A program made the translations under genes and the position numbers. 64,000 bases of DNA from assembly GCA_025558095.1 (NCBI GenBank), contig JAIVFI010000022.1:496001-560000 (forward strand), in the 5' to 3' direction. The notes beneath the pieces were generated by a model. The model saw only the letters and a program-made list of their open reading frames with translations. It did not search any database and was not told the origin of the DNA. The stretch comes from Hyaloraphidium curvatum. Its lineage: Eukaryota; Monoblepharomycota; Hyaloraphidiomycetes; Hyaloraphidiales; Hyaloraphidiaceae. Each line of letters starts with the position of its first letter. Positions within the stretch are counted from its first letter, which is position 1. Positions 33,554 through 43,748 of this stretch are shown here, piece after piece.

Positions 33554-35301
33554 ATGGGTAACCTCCTCTCTGCCGATGAGCCCCATGCCGCTGCCTGCGA
33601 GAGATTCGAGCCTCCAAGCGCTCCCGCGCACCCCGAGGAAGACGCTGCAGAGCCCGTCGTCGAGCTGTTCTGGGTTTCCCGCCAGCCTCACGCGCTCCCC
33701 CCGATGCGTCGCAGCGGGCGATCGATTCCGTCCTCGGACGCGTACCTCGCGACGCGTATCTTGCGCAGCTGAAAAGAGCAGGAGTTTTGCCGAGCATGAC
33801 GCCCGCGCTCCGACGCGTTTCTCCGCCCGACGAGGCGGTCGCGCGGATCGTCTCGTTCGCCGCGCCCCTCCACTGTCACGAGCACAGGGATAAAGACTGC
33901 TGCAAAGAAGGGAGAAAGGTCGCGGCGGTACTGGCGAGGGTGAACAGGCAGTGGGCCCGCGCCGCCGTCCCGAGGATCTGGTGCTGCGTCGACTCCGGGT
34001 TTGCGAACGAGGTCCTGTCGCGACTGCTGATCCTGGCCGATGCCGGCAAGCGGGCCACGATCCGATCGCACGTCAGGAACCTGCGCGTGGATCCGGACGA
34101 CATCGAGTTCCCGTGCGGCTTCTCGGACCTAGTTTCGGTGCTCCCCAACCTCTCTTCGGTCTCATTCGCGGAATCAGACGTCGACTGGCTCTCGGAAGAC
34201 GAAGAAGAGTGCTCGGAGCTCGATGAGGTCGAAAAGCTCCACCGCTGGGGCCATGGAACTCTTCGATCTCGCCCGGTCCTGCGGAGCCTCGCCCTGATGT
34301 GCCGGCCGGACAACGGCATCCGCACCCTCCGCCTCGCCTGCTGGGACTTCGACGAAGCCGATCTCCGCGACTGCCTCCGCAACCTACGCCGCCTCCGAAA
34401 CCTTGAGATCCAGGCTTTCGAAGCGCTTTCGGACCGTGTGATCGCGCAGATCGTTTCGGCCGTTCCCGCGGACCTGAAGGAGCTCGCGATCGGATGCCGC
34501 GAAACCGGGCCGCACATGCCGCTCCTGGACTCGCACATGCAGATGATCATGACCCGCACCAACCTTTCTCTACTGTCGATCGACGGCTCGCACTCCCTTA
34601 CCGACGCCGCGCTGGGCGCCGCGCTCGCAAAGTTCGACAACCTGGTCACGCTGCGGCTCCGGCATTGCCCGAAGATCACCGACTTTGCCATCGTCAGGGC
34701 GGCGAGCGCGCAGCTGACCACACTGGTTCTGAAGAACATGCCGGGAATCACCGCCGGGGCCCTGGTGCAGGTGCTGGGCAGGCTCCAAGAGCTGACCATC
34801 GCAGACTGCGCGGGAATCACGGTAGGGTGACGTGGCTTCTGATCTGCGCCACAGATTTGACGCCACCGATGATCCCAGGACGGACTGCTGACCAGATACC
34901 AGTGGCACGCTCTCCCGAAACTCGAATCCATCGGCTTCCGCGACCTGGGCAACCTCACCGCCTCATCTCTCGGCATGCACTTCTCCAAGCCGCGCGCGCA
35001 CCTCCGCCGCCTCGACCTGTCCTGCACCAAGGCGGATTCGCAGACCGTCGAAGCCCTTTCCGTCTCATGTCCCGGGCTGGTTTCCCTCCGTCTGGCGGGT
35101 TGCCTGGCCTCGCGTGAAGCGGTGTACATTGCATCTGCGAAGCTCGACAAGCTCGAGCTGCTCGACGTGCGCGGGATGCCCTGGGCGGAGGGCGAGGCGT
35201 TGCAAACTCTGAGGGAAGGGATGTGCCGAGCGGGGTGCAAGATCGTCGCGGATGAAGACGAGGATGACGTCGATGAAGACGAAAAGAAGTGGATCGTGTA
35301 A
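33554..35301 (+). CDS. F-box/LRR-type protein, paralogue of 44074-45910, probable frameshift
   Basis: It begins MGNLLS like its paralogue. The F-box-like segment is SPPDEAVARIVSFAAPL..KVAAVLARVNRQWARAAVPRIWCCVD. About ten leucine-rich repeats follow (NLRRLRNLEIQAF, LKELAIGC, NLSLLSIDGSHSLTDAALG, LVTLRLRHCPKITD, LTTLVLKNMPGITAG), typical of the AMN1/Grr1-like class that presents substrates to an SCF ligase. The intron at 34822-34878 is in phase with the paralogue's intron. The frame slips once near 33665-33675: the first frame reads EPVVELF, the next GFPPASRAPPDASQRAID, which matches the paralogue. A missing T in a TTT run would explain it. Translation from the internal ATG at 33796 would still give F-box plus LRRs (482 residues). 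The C-terminus is acidic and ends KKWIV. Confidence 0.8.
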
Positions 35302-35444
35302 CTGAAGGCAGACAAGGCGTCCCATTATGACCGCTGACTCACCCCTTGAAAGTCTCCTCCACCACCTACAAGAGCTCGGAACCGCGCAGCCCCACCCCTA
35401 TCGCCCACAATCTGCCATCCATCTCCCGAAGAAGACCATTCAGC

Positions 35445-36743
35445 ATGATGTCCGCCCAGCAGCTCGTTGCCTCCACCGCCAGGGGCCCCGCCCACGCCGG
35501 CAGCGACGGCCCCTCCGACGAGGCCAAGGAGCTCGGTGCGCTCTTCTTCGCGCCCACGCTGTCGCACGCCGATGCCGTCCGCTTCGCAACGATGCTCTGC
35601 GGCCCGCTGGAGAAGGCGGCGGCCTACTTCCGCCACCTTGCGCTCGCCCGCTGCCCGCGCCCGCCGTTCCTCCCCACGGACATCGACCCGGCCTTCACCG
35701 TCAGCGCGAACGCGACGCTCGAAGCGGTGCTCGAGATGGCCCAGGTCATGGCGGGCTTGCCCACCCGCGACGCCCGCATCGGACCCGAGGGCGAGATGGT
35801 CCACGCCAGGACCGCCACGGCGCTGGCCATCGCGCACGGCGGGCTGCTGCAGACGCTCTCGTGGATCGCAGTGGCTCTGGATGCTTCGACGATGGAAAGG
35901 TGGGGGATGCTGGGCAAGGGGCTTCCGAGATTCCCTCCCGACGCCTCCACGGGCGGGATCACCAAGCAACCCGACCCCATCGCGGACATGCGCCCCGTCT
36001 TCGTCGCAGCTTTCGTCAACCCGGCCATCGTGTGCACCACGCCATTCCAGGCGCTCGAGAAGCACCCCGCGCTGCGGCGGCGACTGGCGAAGCGGCCCGA
36101 CAACACAGAAGCATCCGCCCTGTTCCTGATGCTCGCCGATCCGGCCCGGCAGCTGTTCGAGAGGGCGGACTGGACCACCGCGCCCGAGGCCGAGCTGCGC
36201 ATGGCGATGATGGCTCTCACGAACAGGGGGAGGGCTCTCGTCTCCATTCTTCTCCAGGACCCGGCCCCGGCGCGTGCGTACCGCTCCTGCGCCCTGGCCG
36301 AGGGGCGGTACGACGTTCTCGGCGCGCTGGCTGCAGCTCTCGGCCGCATCGCATCCGTCGCGCGCTCCCGCCGCATGCACAACACGGGTCCCGCGGAGAA
36401 CACGGCCGGGCTTCTCGCCGCCTCCCTCGGGATCAGGGGGCGCGAGGAGGGTTGGGCGACGGCCCAAACGGAAGATTCCGAGAAGCGCATGGGGGAGATG
36501 GCCGCGAAGGAGAGGGAGGATGATGCTGGGGCGGGGGCCGATCGGTGCGACGCGTGCGGCAAGGAGGAACGAGGGGGGCAGAAGCTGATGTGGTGCGGCA
36601 AGTGCGGGTTCGCGAGGTACTGCTCCACCGCGTGCCAGAGGGGCGACTGGAAGGCGGGGCATGGGGCGGTCTGCATTCTGGTGCCGGCGCCGGGTTTCGG
36701 GAGGGCGGCCGACGGCGGAGCGAGGGTTAAGGTGGGGAAGTGA
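35445..36743 (+). CDS. MYND zinc-finger protein, distinct subfamily
   Basis: Single exon of about 432 residues. Start MMSAQQLV is chosen because the upstream in-frame stretch looks like leader sequence. Residues 30-330 are mostly helical and Ala/Leu-rich (LSHADAVRFATMLCGPLEKAAAYF, LEAVLEMAQVMAGLP) without a named domain. The C-terminus holds a MYND finger: CDACGKEERGGQKLMWCGKC, then FARYCSTACQRGDWKAGHGAVC. It lacks the multiple CxxC pairs of the other MYND genes in the window, so it is a separate lineage. The gene is 144 bp after the F-box-LRR stop and convergent with the membrane-protein gene, about 55 bp apart. Confidence 0.82.
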   Translation: MMSAQQLVASTARGPAHAGSDGPSDEAKELGALFFAPTLSHADAVRFATMLCGPLEKAAAYFRHLALARCPRPPFLPTDIDPAFTVSANATLEAVLEMAQVMAGLPTRDARIGPEGEMVHARTATALAIAHGGLLQTLSWIAVALDASTMERWGMLGKGLPRFPPDASTGGITKQPDPIADMRPVFVAAFVNPAIVCTTPFQALEKHPALRRRLAKRPDNTEASALFLMLADPARQLFERADWTTAPEAELRMAMMALTNRGRALVSILLQDPAPARAYRSCALAEGRYDVLGALAAALGRIASVARSRRMHNTGPAENTAGLLAASLGIRGREEGWATAQTEDSEKRMGEMAAKEREDDAGAGADRCDACGKEERGGQKLMWCGKCGFARYCSTACQRGDWKAGHGAVCILVPAPGFGRAADGGARVKVGK

Positions 36744-36797
36744 AAATCGTAGCCTTCACGGTTGTTCCTGTTGCTTCATCCGATCACGGGTTCAACG

Positions 36798-38333
36798 TCA
36801 GCTGCCCGCCCCGCCGCCCGGGCACACGCTTTCCAGCGTGACCCCTACCCCCACGCCCCGCAGCACGCCCCAAAGTACCGCAAACACGGTCAGCACGGTG
36901 ACCGCAAACACCCTGACGACGCCGTAGTCCACCCTGACGTCCAGGATGTACGTGGCCCGCTTGCCGTCCGCCGGCATGAAACCCGACAGCACGGCGTCGT
37001 GCGCTTCCAGTGCGTCCGCGGCCGGGCCGGTGGGGCAACGCGCGCGGAGGCGCCGGATCTCGTCGCGGGCGAGACTGTACAGGTCCTGCACAGAGGACAG
37101 GCCGGAGTTGAAGCGGGCGACGGTGAGGAGCCCGTCGAGGAGGTAGAAGCAGTGGACCAGGATGTGCGTCAGCACCCAGGCTGGGATGCAGGAGGAGCCG
37201 GCGGCGTAGATGAAGGCGTAAGCCAGGCCAAAGGCCAGCCCAAAGGCGAAGTTATTCTGAGCGAGACGATGGTTGTCAAAGCGGCGCTGCCAGGAGGGGG
37301 CGAGAAGGTGGTGCAGGGCGATGTATGGTAGGTCCGGTTCGTCCGCGGGGACCTGAACAAATGGCGATGTGTTGTTGACGAGGTCGCGGAGGCCGACGAC
37401 GAGATCCGACATTGCGAGGGATGCCACCCGCACCTGCAGGCGTGACTCCAGTGCAGCAGCACGAGGAGCAAATATCCCGTACGTGAGGCCTGAGTAAGGA
37501 ATCCAGAAGCACATGACGTTGTTGAAGATGTAGAGCGCGGCCAGGATAGCGCTCCAAGCGTTCGTCCACGTGTCGGAGCCCAGGGTGACGAGAGGAGTGA
37601 AGAACATGAGGAAGTTCATGATGGCGATAGAATGAAATACAATTTGCAACAGATTGCGAGCCAATGACGACCACAGGGGGCGAGTTGCGAGGTCGCCTGC
37701 GCAATTCTTCGCGGGGCAGGGACACAGCGGATCCGCGTCTCGGTGCTCCAGCAGAGAACGGGTGCCCGGAAATGTCCCCCGCAGCCCCCCTCCTTCTTCC
37801 AGATTGCGTGGCTCCTCCGCGCTGTGTCCCAATACGCTGGAGTCTTTGTTCCTGCCGGTTTGCACGGCCGAGGCGCGCTCGAGATAGCGGACGATCAACG
37901 CGAGGTCCCCGGCGCCCGACAAGTCGCCGCCTCGCGTGATCAGCCGCCTTCCCAATTCGAACCGGACCGCGAGGTACCACGTGAGCCCGATGTTGAGCGC
38001 CAGGGCCACTGTGGCCACTGCCTTCTCGCCCGTCCCGAACTGGGCACCGAACACCCACGGGACGACGAGCAACGGCACGGCCAGGACCGGGAAGACCAGC
38101 GCCGGCCGCATCGTGAGCCGTCCCCACGTGTCCGCGGCGAGCCGCAGCCGCACCAGTGCGTGTGCTGCCGGTTTTCCGCGGAGAGCGGCGAGCACGCGGC
38201 GCGCGTCCAGCGGCTCGCGCTCCGGCGGCGCCGCCGGCGGTTCCCATGGCGGTGACGGTGCAGGCGGGGCCGTCGACCGCAGGAGGGCGAGGTCGGCGGC
38301 GGAGAGGAAACCGGGCGCGTGGGGGGGAGCCAT
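36798..38333 (-). CDS. Multi-pass membrane protein, CPCP..CAGD family (intact member)
   Basis: A 511-residue single-exon protein. Cytosolic N-terminus: MAPPHAPGFLSAADLALLR and a Pro-rich stretch. Two hydrophobic segments follow (about 90-112 and 118-142), then a loop with GDLSGAGDLALIVRYLERA and the family mark LCPCPAKNCAGDLATRPLW (about 222-240). Further hydrophobic segments lie near 245-270, 280-315 and 375-425, and a last one near 480-505 (VFAVTVLTVFAVLWGVLRGVG), ending LESVCPGG. The CPCP..C cluster could bind metal or be palmitoylated. I do not recognise a named family. Three related loci exist in this window: the tandem neighbour at 38572-40100, the broken gene at 24394-25588 and a fragment at 29131. 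Confidence 0.8.
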   Translation of the reverse strand: MAPPHAPGFLSAADLALLRSTAPPAPSPPWEPPAAPPEREPLDARRVLAALRGKPAAHALVRLRLAADTWGRLTMRPALVFPVLAVPLLVVPWVFGAQFGTGEKAVATVALALNIGLTWYLAVRFELGRRLITRGGDLSGAGDLALIVRYLERASAVQTGRNKDSSVLGHSAEEPRNLEEGGGLRGTFPGTRSLLEHRDADPLCPCPAKNCAGDLATRPLWSSLARNLLQIVFHSIAIMNFLMFFTPLVTLGSDTWTNAWSAILAALYIFNNVMCFWIPYSGLTYGIFAPRAAALESRLQVRVASLAMSDLVVGLRDLVNNTSPFVQVPADEPDLPYIALHHLLAPSWQRRFDNHRLAQNNFAFGLAFGLAYAFIYAAGSSCIPAWVLTHILVHCFYLLDGLLTVARFNSGLSSVQDLYSLARDEIRRLRARCPTGPAADALEAHDAVLSGFMPADGKRATYILDVRVDYGVVRVFAVTVLTVFAVLWGVLRGVGVGVTLESVCPGGGAGS

Positions 38334-38571
38334 GATGCCGGGGAGGCGGTCCCCTACTTCACCTCAACAAGAAAGCTAGCGCAAAATGCTTGAAACATGG
38401 TTAAAGCGTGTTCGTGATGGATGCAGACCCGTAGTCACCAGGATCCGTGTTGATGTTTCTGGGATCAGCGCGCTTGATCGACTCCCGAGCAGGTTGGATG
38501 CAGCCGGGTCAGCTAGTACAGTTCGTCGTCCGACATTCTTCCCGATCCGCCAACTTTAGAATGGGTCAGCG

Positions 38572-40100
38572 TCAGCCGCCCGCCCCGCCGCCTGGGCACA
38601 CGCTTTCCAGCGTCACGCCGACCCCCACGCCCCGCAGCACGCCCCAAAGTACCCCAAACACGGTCAGCACGGTGACCGCAAACACCCTGACGACGCCGTA
38701 GTCTACCCTGACGTCCAGGATGTACGTGGCCCGCTTGCCGTCCGCCGCCACGAACTCCGAAAGCACGGCATCGTGCGCTTCCAGCGCGTCCGCGGCCGGG
38801 CCCGTCGGGGAGCGGGCGCGGAGGCGCCGGATCTCAGCGCGCGCGAGGCGGTACAGGTCCTGCACGGCTGTCAGACCGGCGTTGAACCGGGCCACTGTTA
38901 GGAGGCCATCGAAGAGGTAGGGGCAGTGGACGAGGATGTAGGTCAGGGCCCAGGCCGGGATGCAGGAGGAGCCAGCAGAGTAGATGAAGGCGTAAACGAG
39001 GCTGAGGGCAAGGTTGACGGCAAAGATGCTCTGGCTGAGGCGGTGGCTGTCAAACCGTCGTTGCCAACAAGGAGCGAGAAGGTGGTGCAGGGCAATGTAC
39101 GGGAGGTCCGACTCGTCCTCAGGGGGCTGAAGGACTTGCGATGGGCTCTTTACGAGGTCGCGGAGGCGCACGACGAGGTCTGACACTGCCAGGGACGCGG
39201 CCCGAACCTGCAGGCGTGACTCCAACGAGAGCGCACTTGGAGCATACATCCCGTATGTGAGGCCGGAAAAGGGGATCCAGAAGGCAATACAATTGTTGGC
39301 GAGATAGAGCGCGCAAAGTACGGCGCTCCACGCATGGGTCCATGTAGCGGAACCCAGCGTGACCAGGGGAGTGAAGAAGAGGAGAAGGTTGTTCATGATG
39401 ACCAAATAGAATACGGTAGTAAAGAAATTGCGCGCCAACGACGACCAGAAGGGGCGAATAGCGAGGTCGCCTGCGCAGGATTTTGATGGGCAGGGACACA
39501 GCGGATCGCCATCTCGATGTTCCAGCAGTGAAGGGGTGCCCAGAGTAGCCATCCCTGTCCCTTTCCCGCGGCGTCCAGGTCGATCTCGGGTAATGTCTCG
39601 CTCTGTTTCGATCCGCCAGGTGGTTTCACGGCTCGCGCCGCACGCTCTAAGTAGCGAACGATAAGCGCCAGGTCCCCGACGCCAGACAAGTCGCCGCCGG
39701 GGGCATTCCGTCGCCTCCCAAACTCGAGCCGGACCGCAAGGAGCCCAGTAAGTACCATGTTGAGCGCCAGGGTCGCCGTGGCCACCGCCTTCTCGCGGGT
39801 GCCGAACTGGGGACCAAACGCCCATGGCACGGCGATCGGTGCTGTCGTCAGGAGCGGGAAGAGCACCCGCGGCCACGCCGTGATCCGTCCCAGCACGTCC
39901 GCCACGATCTGTAGCCGCACCAGCGCGTGTGCCGCGGGGCGGGTGCGCAGCGCGTCGAGGAGGCGGCGCGAGTCCAGCGGCTCGCGCTCGGGCGGCGCGG
40001 CGGGCGGATCCCACGGCGGCGCCGGCGCCGGCGAGGCCGCCCACTGCAGGAGGGCGAGGTCGGCGGCGGACAGAAAGGCCGCCGCGTCGGGCGGCGACAT
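38572..40100 (-). CDS. Multi-pass membrane protein, CPCP..CAGD family (tandem copy, one frameshift)
   Basis: A tandem paralogue of 36798-38333 with the same layout: MSPPDAAAFLSAADLALLQ, two N-terminal membrane segments, GDLSGVGDLALIVRYLERA, LCPCPSKSCAGDLAIRPFW, the middle membrane segments, and an almost identical C-terminus (DVRVDYGVVRVFAVTVLTVF). The frame slips once near 39551-39570, in the loop just before LCPCP: one frame reads EIDLDAAGKGQ, the next MATLGTPSLLEHRDGDPLC. No intron of plausible size fits. Because everything on both sides is well conserved, a single-base indel (error or recent mutation) is more likely than old decay. Intended length is about 510 residues. The two genes are 238 bp apart and co-oriented. 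Confidence 0.75.
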
Positions 40101-40477
40101 GTTTCGTGTGAGCGGCACAAGGGCGGTGGAACTTTCCCGCGCATCGAGCTGTCCCCCACTCGGTTCCCACCCAGAAGCGCCACCGAATCCTTCAGACCCT
40201 GTGTTGAAATACGGATTAGAATGACTTTAATACGATGCGGAGATGTCTTTTCCATTCTCGATGTTTTGGGGCGGGGCTGACCCTTGTGGTGGTCCTTGGC
40301 CGGCCGAGCAATACATGAGAAACCCACGTGTTAGTGCCAAAAGAAAGCAAGAATACGATGGATGCATGGCGCCTTATTGAAGGGCCAGGGTCTGTGGTCG
40401 TCACTTTATGGGGCCACCCTGATCGCCTCTTGCCACAGCGGCACGGTCTCCTGGGCCCGCGCGCGGACGCGTCCAAA
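40101..40477. promoter_or_regulatory. Divergent promoter region
   Basis: It lies between the membrane-protein gene (minus) and the methyltransferase (plus). The segment 40200-40350 is comparatively AT-rich. No clear TATA box or coding frame. Confidence 0.35.
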
Positions 40478-41218
40478 ATGGCTTCGCAGAACGTCTACGA
40501 CGATCCCGGCTTCTTCAACGCGTACTCCAATCTCCCGCGGTCGCGCCTGGGCCTCGCCGGCGCGCCGGAATGGCACCTGCTGCGCGCCATGCTCCCGCCC
40601 CTGGGCGGGGCACGCGTCGCGGACCTCGGCTGCGGATACGGGTGGTTCTCGCGCTTCGCGGCCGAAAACGGAGCGGCGTCGGTGCGCGCGTTCGATCTCA
40701 GCGAGAAAATGCTCGGTCGCGCACGGGAGATGACCCCTGGGGGACCCATCGAGTTTGAGCTAGCAGATTTGGAGACCCTGGACGTCCCCGAGAGGGCCTT
40801 CGACCTCGTCTTCAGCTCCCTCGCGTTCCACTACGTGCAGAACGCGGACCGGCTGTACCACTCCATCTTCCGCTCCCTCGTCCCGGGCGGCTCGCTGGTC
40901 TTTTCGACGGAGCACCCCATCTTCACCGCGCCCTCGCCGCAGGCCTGGCATTCCGACGCCTCGGGCCGGCGCGCGTGGCTGCTGGACGGGTACTCCCGCG
41001 AGGGCCCGCGGACGAGCGACTGGCTCGCGGAGGGGGTGGTGAAACAGCACCGGACGGTGGCGACGACGGTGGGGTTGCTGCTGGGGGCGGGGTTCGTCCT
41101 CACGGGGTTGAAGGAGTTTGCGCCGACGGAAGAGCAGATTTTGGAAGAGCCGGCGATGGCGGAGGAGGCGGACAGGCCGATGTTCATGTTCATCTCGGCC
41201 AAGCGGCCGTCGAATTGA
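40478..41218 (+). CDS. Class I SAM-dependent methyltransferase
   Basis: Single exon, 246 residues (MASQNVYDDPGFFNAY start). The Rossmann motif I is ARVADLGCGYGWFSRFAAENG (residues about 47-67). The acidic ribose-binding residue sits in VRAFDLSEKML, motif II is IEFELADLETLDVP, and motif III FDLVFSSLAFHYVQNADRLYHSI. A later LVPGGSLVFSTEHPIF strand and a GAGFVLTGLKEFAP segment fit the Methyltransf_11 pattern of UbiE/small-molecule methyltransferases. The substrate is unknown. No targeting signal. It converges on the PKD-like protein gene with only 25 bp between stops, so the transcripts probably overlap. Confidence 0.9.
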   Translation: MASQNVYDDPGFFNAYSNLPRSRLGLAGAPEWHLLRAMLPPLGGARVADLGCGYGWFSRFAAENGAASVRAFDLSEKMLGRAREMTPGGPIEFELADLETLDVPERAFDLVFSSLAFHYVQNADRLYHSIFRSLVPGGSLVFSTEHPIFTAPSPQAWHSDASGRRAWLLDGYSREGPRTSDWLAEGVVKQHRTVATTVGLLLGAGFVLTGLKEFAPTEEQILEEPAMAEEADRPMFMFISAKRPSN

Positions 41219-41243
41219 CACAGTCGGTCGCCAGAACAATCCA

Positions 41244-43748
41244 TCACCTCTTCCGCGTTGTAGTCCTCTTCCTTGTCGAAGTCTTCCTCCGTGTAGTAGT
41301 CTTCCTCCTTGTCGAAGTAGCCCGCCGCTTCGTCGACCCCACCTTCCTCCTGCTGGACGTCCTGCGCCTCGCCGTCGTCTTCCCCGCCACCCGCGCAGTC
41401 GTCTTCCCCACCGCCGCCGTCTTCCGCCTGGTCGTCGTCCAAGCCGGGTCCCAAACCTCCACATCATACCGTCTCCACCTCCCCCTCACCGCCCTCGACG
41501 GCGCCCCCTGCGGATCGGCAAACACCACCCCCGCCCCCGGCCTCGCCTCGGCCCACCCCGCCGCCGCGCCCTCCCCGATCCCCGTCGCCCCTGCGTCCGC
41601 GGACGGCGCCAAAGCCGCCCACGCAGCGGCGTACCTCTCCCCCGCCCGCGCGAGGAGGTCGACCTCGACCCGATCGAGGTGGTACGTGATCCACCTCCCG
41701 TCGTACTCGTAGTCGCACAAGGACACCTCGATCGCCGATGCCGAGCCGTTTCGTGAAATGATCCTCGCGCGGGCTTCCTCGCCCGCCTCCGCGGCGGGGC
41801 CGAGCGAACCGTCTTCCAGCTCCCTCCGCACCCACACCCTCACGTCCACCAGGGAGACCGGGATCCCGAACTCGATCCTCCGTCCCGTGGAGGGATCTAT
41901 CGACGCAGCACCCAGCGCGTCCGATAACCGGAACCGCGGGGTGTAGCGGCACCACAGCCCCGCGTGCCGGAAGCCGATCGCCAGGGCGGCCAGCGGCCCG
42001 GCGCCGGCGGCATTGTGCACCGCGTACGATCGTGCGGTTGATCCCCACCCGCCTCCGCCCTCCTCGAGGAAGGAGGAGATGCCCGAGAGCTCCGTGGAGC
42101 CGGCGGCTGCGCGGAGCGAGAAGAGGAACCGCAGGCCGACGTTCCGCGGATCGGTCAGGTCCAGTTGCACGTCGCGCACGGTGACATCCTTCAGGAACGG
42201 CTGTGCGCTCCTCAACCTCGATGACGGCACGGGGGCTCCGGGGGCGCCGGGGATGCGCAGCGGGAGGAAGGCCGCGGAGCGGAGGCCGGATGCGTTCTCG
42301 AGGAAGAGCTTGGCGACGAGCGTGCGCGCGGTGGGGCCGCGGGGGTACGCGTGGGAGAGGGAGAAGCCGGGTTGGGAGGAAGGGATGGGGAAATGGGAGG
42401 GGGGGGAGTGGTCTCCCCAGTCGATGGTGAGGCGTCGTGGGGAGGTGCCGGCCTCGGGATCGGAGATGGAAAGCTCCATGCTGACTGTCGTCTCGGTCGT
42501 GCCGTGGGTGCGTGACAGCGAGATGCGGGTGATGCGCGCCGGCCTGCCCATGGCCACGTCCTGAAAGGCGTCCGGCTGCGCGGGCTCACCCGGCGCCGGC
42601 GCCGCCAGCAGCCTCCAGTCCTGCAGCATCAGGACATCCCTCAGCACCGCGAGCGCTGGTCCCGTGGATTGGTTCCACGCCGCCGCCTCGGCGTCCCCGC
42701 CCGGTACGGCCGCGGCGAGGTGCGCTGCGGCTGCCGCGGGCCTCCACACCCTGGATTCGGCGAACGAGAAGCGCGCGTGGAGGTTGCCGACCGCCGACAG
42801 CAGCACCTGCGTGCCCCATGCTACCAGAAGCGCTAGCTCTGAGGCAGGAGCGACGACGGTGCTGTTGTCGGGCCCGAGGATTCGCAGCCGCGGGGGAATC
42901 AGGGAGGGGTCGCCAAAGGGGGATTTGGAGGAGATGTCGGCGAGCCAGCCGCTGCGTCCGCGCTGGGTGAGCCAGTCCGGAATAGAGCGCAGGGTCGGGA
43001 TCTCTGCGTTCCGGGAAATCGGGGCACTCGGGTTGGCAAGGTCCTTCGAGGAAACCTCAGTCGAGAAGCCGTCCAGGTAGGCCTGCCAACCCCACTGCAG
43101 CTGCATGCCAAACGAACGTGCCCGCACGGCGGCACTGGCGGCGTCTGCGTACCCGGCCAGCGCGGGCGGTGGTTCGGGAGCCCGGTGCTGCAACCTCGCT
43201 CCTCCAGCAGCCGGGTTGCACAGGGGCAGGTGGTCACAAATCTGACGGATAAAGAGGCAGGCCTTTCCGATCGTGTCCTGCTCCAGCACCATGGTCATCC
43301 CCGCGGGCCTCGTGCCGGCCCCGTAGTTCGGGTGGTTGCAGTTCACCACGGGGAACCCAACGAAGGATGTATGGCACTCCCCCGGCGCGGTCGAGCAGCA
43401 CTGGAAGCACTCGCCGGTGCCACAGTCGATCACAAACGGGTTCCACGCCGCCGGGATCGGATTGTAGGGCACGAAGGCGAAGTACTGGTCCGCGAGCAGG
43501 CAGAAGGGCGGGATCGCGCCGCACTGCCGCGCCGTGCCGCCGCGGCGCACGCACGATGCCGTGTTGTCGAAGAACCGCTCGATGTTGCCGCCGAGCTCGA
43601 TGGGCGTCGATACGGTGTCCCACGCGTCCAGCGCCGGTTCCAGGGCCTCGTAGAGAGCGCCGAGGCCGCTCTGCCCTCTGGCCCCGCACGCCGCCAGGAG
43701 GGCCCCCGCCGCCGCCAACAGGTACCGGGCGAGGCGGCGGCCCGCCAT
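41244..43748 (-). CDS. Secreted protein with PKD-like domain and Lys/Arg/Thr-rich tail
   Basis: An 834-residue frame starting MAGRRLARYLLAAAGALLAA, a signal peptide. Residues about 50-180 are Cys-rich (ASCVRRGGTARQCGAIPPFC, DCGTGECFQCCSTAPGECH, CNHPNYG), suggesting a disulfide-bonded domain. Around 410-480, TVSMELSISDPEAGTSPRRL..DWGDHSPP..SLSHAYP matches the PKD pattern (WGDGS..H.Y). Further beta-rich segments follow (VSLVDVRVWVRREL, CDYEYDGRWITYHLDRVEVDL). The last ~65 residues are almost only Thr, Lys, Arg and Ser. Another frame of the same DNA encodes an acidic DKEED/YYTEED repeat, so the true 3' frame (or a hidden intron) should be checked. It is likely an extracellular surface protein; no catalytic motif. 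Confidence 0.7.
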   Translation of the reverse strand: MAGRRLARYLLAAAGALLAACGARGQSGLGALYEALEPALDAWDTVSTPIELGGNIERFFDNTASCVRRGGTARQCGAIPPFCLLADQYFAFVPYNPIPAAWNPFVIDCGTGECFQCCSTAPGECHTSFVGFPVVNCNHPNYGAGTRPAGMTMVLEQDTIGKACLFIRQICDHLPLCNPAAGGARLQHRAPEPPPALAGYADAASAAVRARSFGMQLQWGWQAYLDGFSTEVSSKDLANPSAPISRNAEIPTLRSIPDWLTQRGRSGWLADISSKSPFGDPSLIPPRLRILGPDNSTVVAPASELALLVAWGTQVLLSAVGNLHARFSFAESRVWRPAAAAAHLAAAVPGGDAEAAAWNQSTGPALAVLRDVLMLQDWRLLAAPAPGEPAQPDAFQDVAMGRPARITRISLSRTHGTTETTVSMELSISDPEAGTSPRRLTIDWGDHSPPSHFPIPSSQPGFSLSHAYPRGPTARTLVAKLFLENASGLRSAAFLPLRIPGAPGAPVPSSRLRSAQPFLKDVTVRDVQLDLTDPRNVGLRFLFSLRAAAGSTELSGISSFLEEGGGGWGSTARSYAVHNAAGAGPLAALAIGFRHAGLWCRYTPRFRLSDALGAASIDPSTGRRIEFGIPVSLVDVRVWVRRELEDGSLGPAAEAGEEARARIISRNGSASAIEVSLCDYEYDGRWITYHLDRVEVDLLARAGERYAAAWAALAPSADAGATGIGEGAAAGWAEARPGAGVVFADPQGAPSRAVRGRWRRYDVEVWDPAWTTTRRKTAAVGKTTARVAGKTTARRRTSSRRKVGSTKRRATSTRRKTTTRRKTSTRKRTTTRKR

